Positions 5,598 through 6,363 of a DNA stretch of 6,363 nucleotides are shown in pieces. Location of the stretch: positions 1-6,363 of the forward strand of contig JACPMU010000089.1 of assembly GCA_016185865.1 (NCBI GenBank), read 5' to 3'. The notes beneath the pieces were generated by a model, which saw nothing but the letters and a program-made list of their open reading frames with translations, did not search any database and had not been told where the DNA came from. Position 1 is the first letter of the stretch, and every line of letters begins with the position of its first letter. Origin of the DNA: Candidatus Woesearchaeota archaeon. GTDB lineage: Archaea; Nanobdellota; Nanobdellia; Woesearchaeales; GW2011-AR4. Both the position numbers and the translations under genes were made by a program.

Positions 5598-6363
5598 ATG
5601 CAAAAAGAAAAATATATTCAATTTATTGCATCTTTTTTAATAGTTTTAGTGCTGACCATCCCTTTCTATGTTACAAGCGTGCATGCAGCATTAAACAGCA
5701 TAGGGGTAAAAGGCAGCGACAACATAGGCAATTATATAAAAGCAAATGACTTTTTGACTTTCAATGCCCAGGCTTCCATAGAAGGCGATGCTTCCATAAC
5801 AACAAGCCAGGTGCAGCTCGGCTCTGGCCTGCAGTTCAACACCTGCACAGCAGCTCTTAATGTTACAGACTGCACTTTGAGGTTTCCTGCAGCAGGCAAC
5901 GATTCTTTTGAGCTCAAGTCAGTTCCGTTTACAATCAGGCTTTTCAAGGATGACAATTCTCTTGATGATGAAAAGTCAGGGATTTTGACAGTTGACCATT
6001 TAGCTCCACAGGTTATATTAACGACACCACAGGCAATTTTCACATCACAGCAGAATGTCATTGTAAATTATGATGTAAGCGACCTTGCCTGCAATGACCC
6101 AACGTGCTTGGGCAAATGCTCTGGATTAAAAAATATAGAGATTTATACTGCAGACAGGTCATTCAGCCAGCTCATAGCATTAACAGGAAATGAGTCAACA
6201 AACTGCTCGCAGGCATCAAGCGTAAACATAAGCTCTTCATTGTTCAACAATGGGTTGAATTCTGTTTTTGCAAAGGCAACAGACAAGCTCAACCAGGTTT
6301 CGCCTGAAACATCAGTTACTTTCACAATTGATGCTGTTGGTCCGTCTATACTGCAAACTTCTT
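5598..6363 (+). CDS. Secreted Ig-like repeat protein, N-terminal part (open at right edge)
   Basis: ATG 5598 follows the previous stop by one base; 255 codons are visible without a stop. Residues 1-30 form a Sec-type signal peptide: Lys3 and Lys5, a hydrophobic core at about 8-24, and VHA before a likely cleavage after Ala30. The mature part is beta-rich. A first domain (about 31-130) ends in TVDHLAPQV (131-139) and a second (about 138-243) ends in TIDAVGPSI (243-251), so a [TV]-[VI]-D-x-x-x-P linker marks the boundaries of repeated Ig-like domains and a third begins at the edge. Cysteines lie at 83, 92, 165, 170, 174 and 203; the cluster ACNDPTCLGKC (164-174) suggests disulfides. N-glycosylation sequons occur at Asn 88, 101, 198, 202 and 210. 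The likely role is an extracellular surface or adhesion protein anchored by its unseen C-terminus, probably in the operon of gene C. Confidence 0.85.
   Translation, partial: MQKEKYIQFIASFLIVLVLTIPFYVTSVHAALNSIGVKGSDNIGNYIKANDFLTFNAQASIEGDASITTSQVQLGSGLQFNTCTAALNVTDCTLRFPAAGNDSFELKSVPFTIRLFKDDNSLDDEKSGILTVDHLAPQVILTTPQAIFTSQQNVIVNYDVSDLACNDPTCLGKCSGLKNIEIYTADRSFSQLIALTGNESTNCSQASSVNISSSLFNNGLNSVFAKATDKLNQVSPETSVTFTIDAVGPSILQTS

Noticed and set aside
5732..6325. Minus-strand open frames opposite the Ig-like gene
   Set aside because: The plus frame has a signal peptide, domain linkers and sequons; the antisense frames show nothing recognisable.

Overview
The window looks like AT-rich chromosomal DNA from a DPANN-type archaeon, with Woesearchaeota/Pacearchaeota-like lineages as the best guess. 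This rests on recalled family style, not a search. The signs are archaeal TATA-like boxes placed for leaderless transcripts, no clear Shine-Dalgarno sequences, one-base gene junctions, and single-pass proteins starting with K-[AS]-Q-T-S-[FI]-F. The secreted modules (Cys-rich, carboxypeptidase-regulatory-like and Ig-like) also recur in such genomes.

Layout. Two gene sets diverge from an intergenic region at about 2777-3021. Leftward (minus strand) is gene A (2776-1556), a membrane-anchored protein with an Ig-like region, a 12-cysteine region and four 26-residue Cys repeats. Gene B (1554 to the left edge, still open) follows one base later; it has an N-terminal membrane anchor and a hydrophobic glycine-rich C-terminal part. 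Rightward is a 57-aa ribbon-helix-helix (RHH) regulator (3022-3195), then a leader with two mutually exclusive hairpins (3281-3332). Next is gene C, a divergent paralogue of B, broken by a frameshift into 3366-4835 and 4657-5445. A 49-aa unknown ORF (5447-5596) and the start of a secreted Ig-like repeat protein (from 5598, open at the right edge) complete the window.

How it may work together (inference). A, B, C and the last gene all look exported or membrane-anchored with most of their mass outside the cell, so this reads as a cell-surface locus. The small RHH protein sits at the divergent promoters beside helically spaced CCTTATTTAT repeats and could be the local repressor of one or both arms. 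The most notable points are the strict 12/14 Cys-spacing repeat in A, the B/C paralogy across the divergent promoter, the frameshift in C, the phased repeats, and the alternative hairpins ahead of C. No mobile element, CRISPR array, tRNA or rRNA was seen, and no gene-free stretch exceeds 300 bases.
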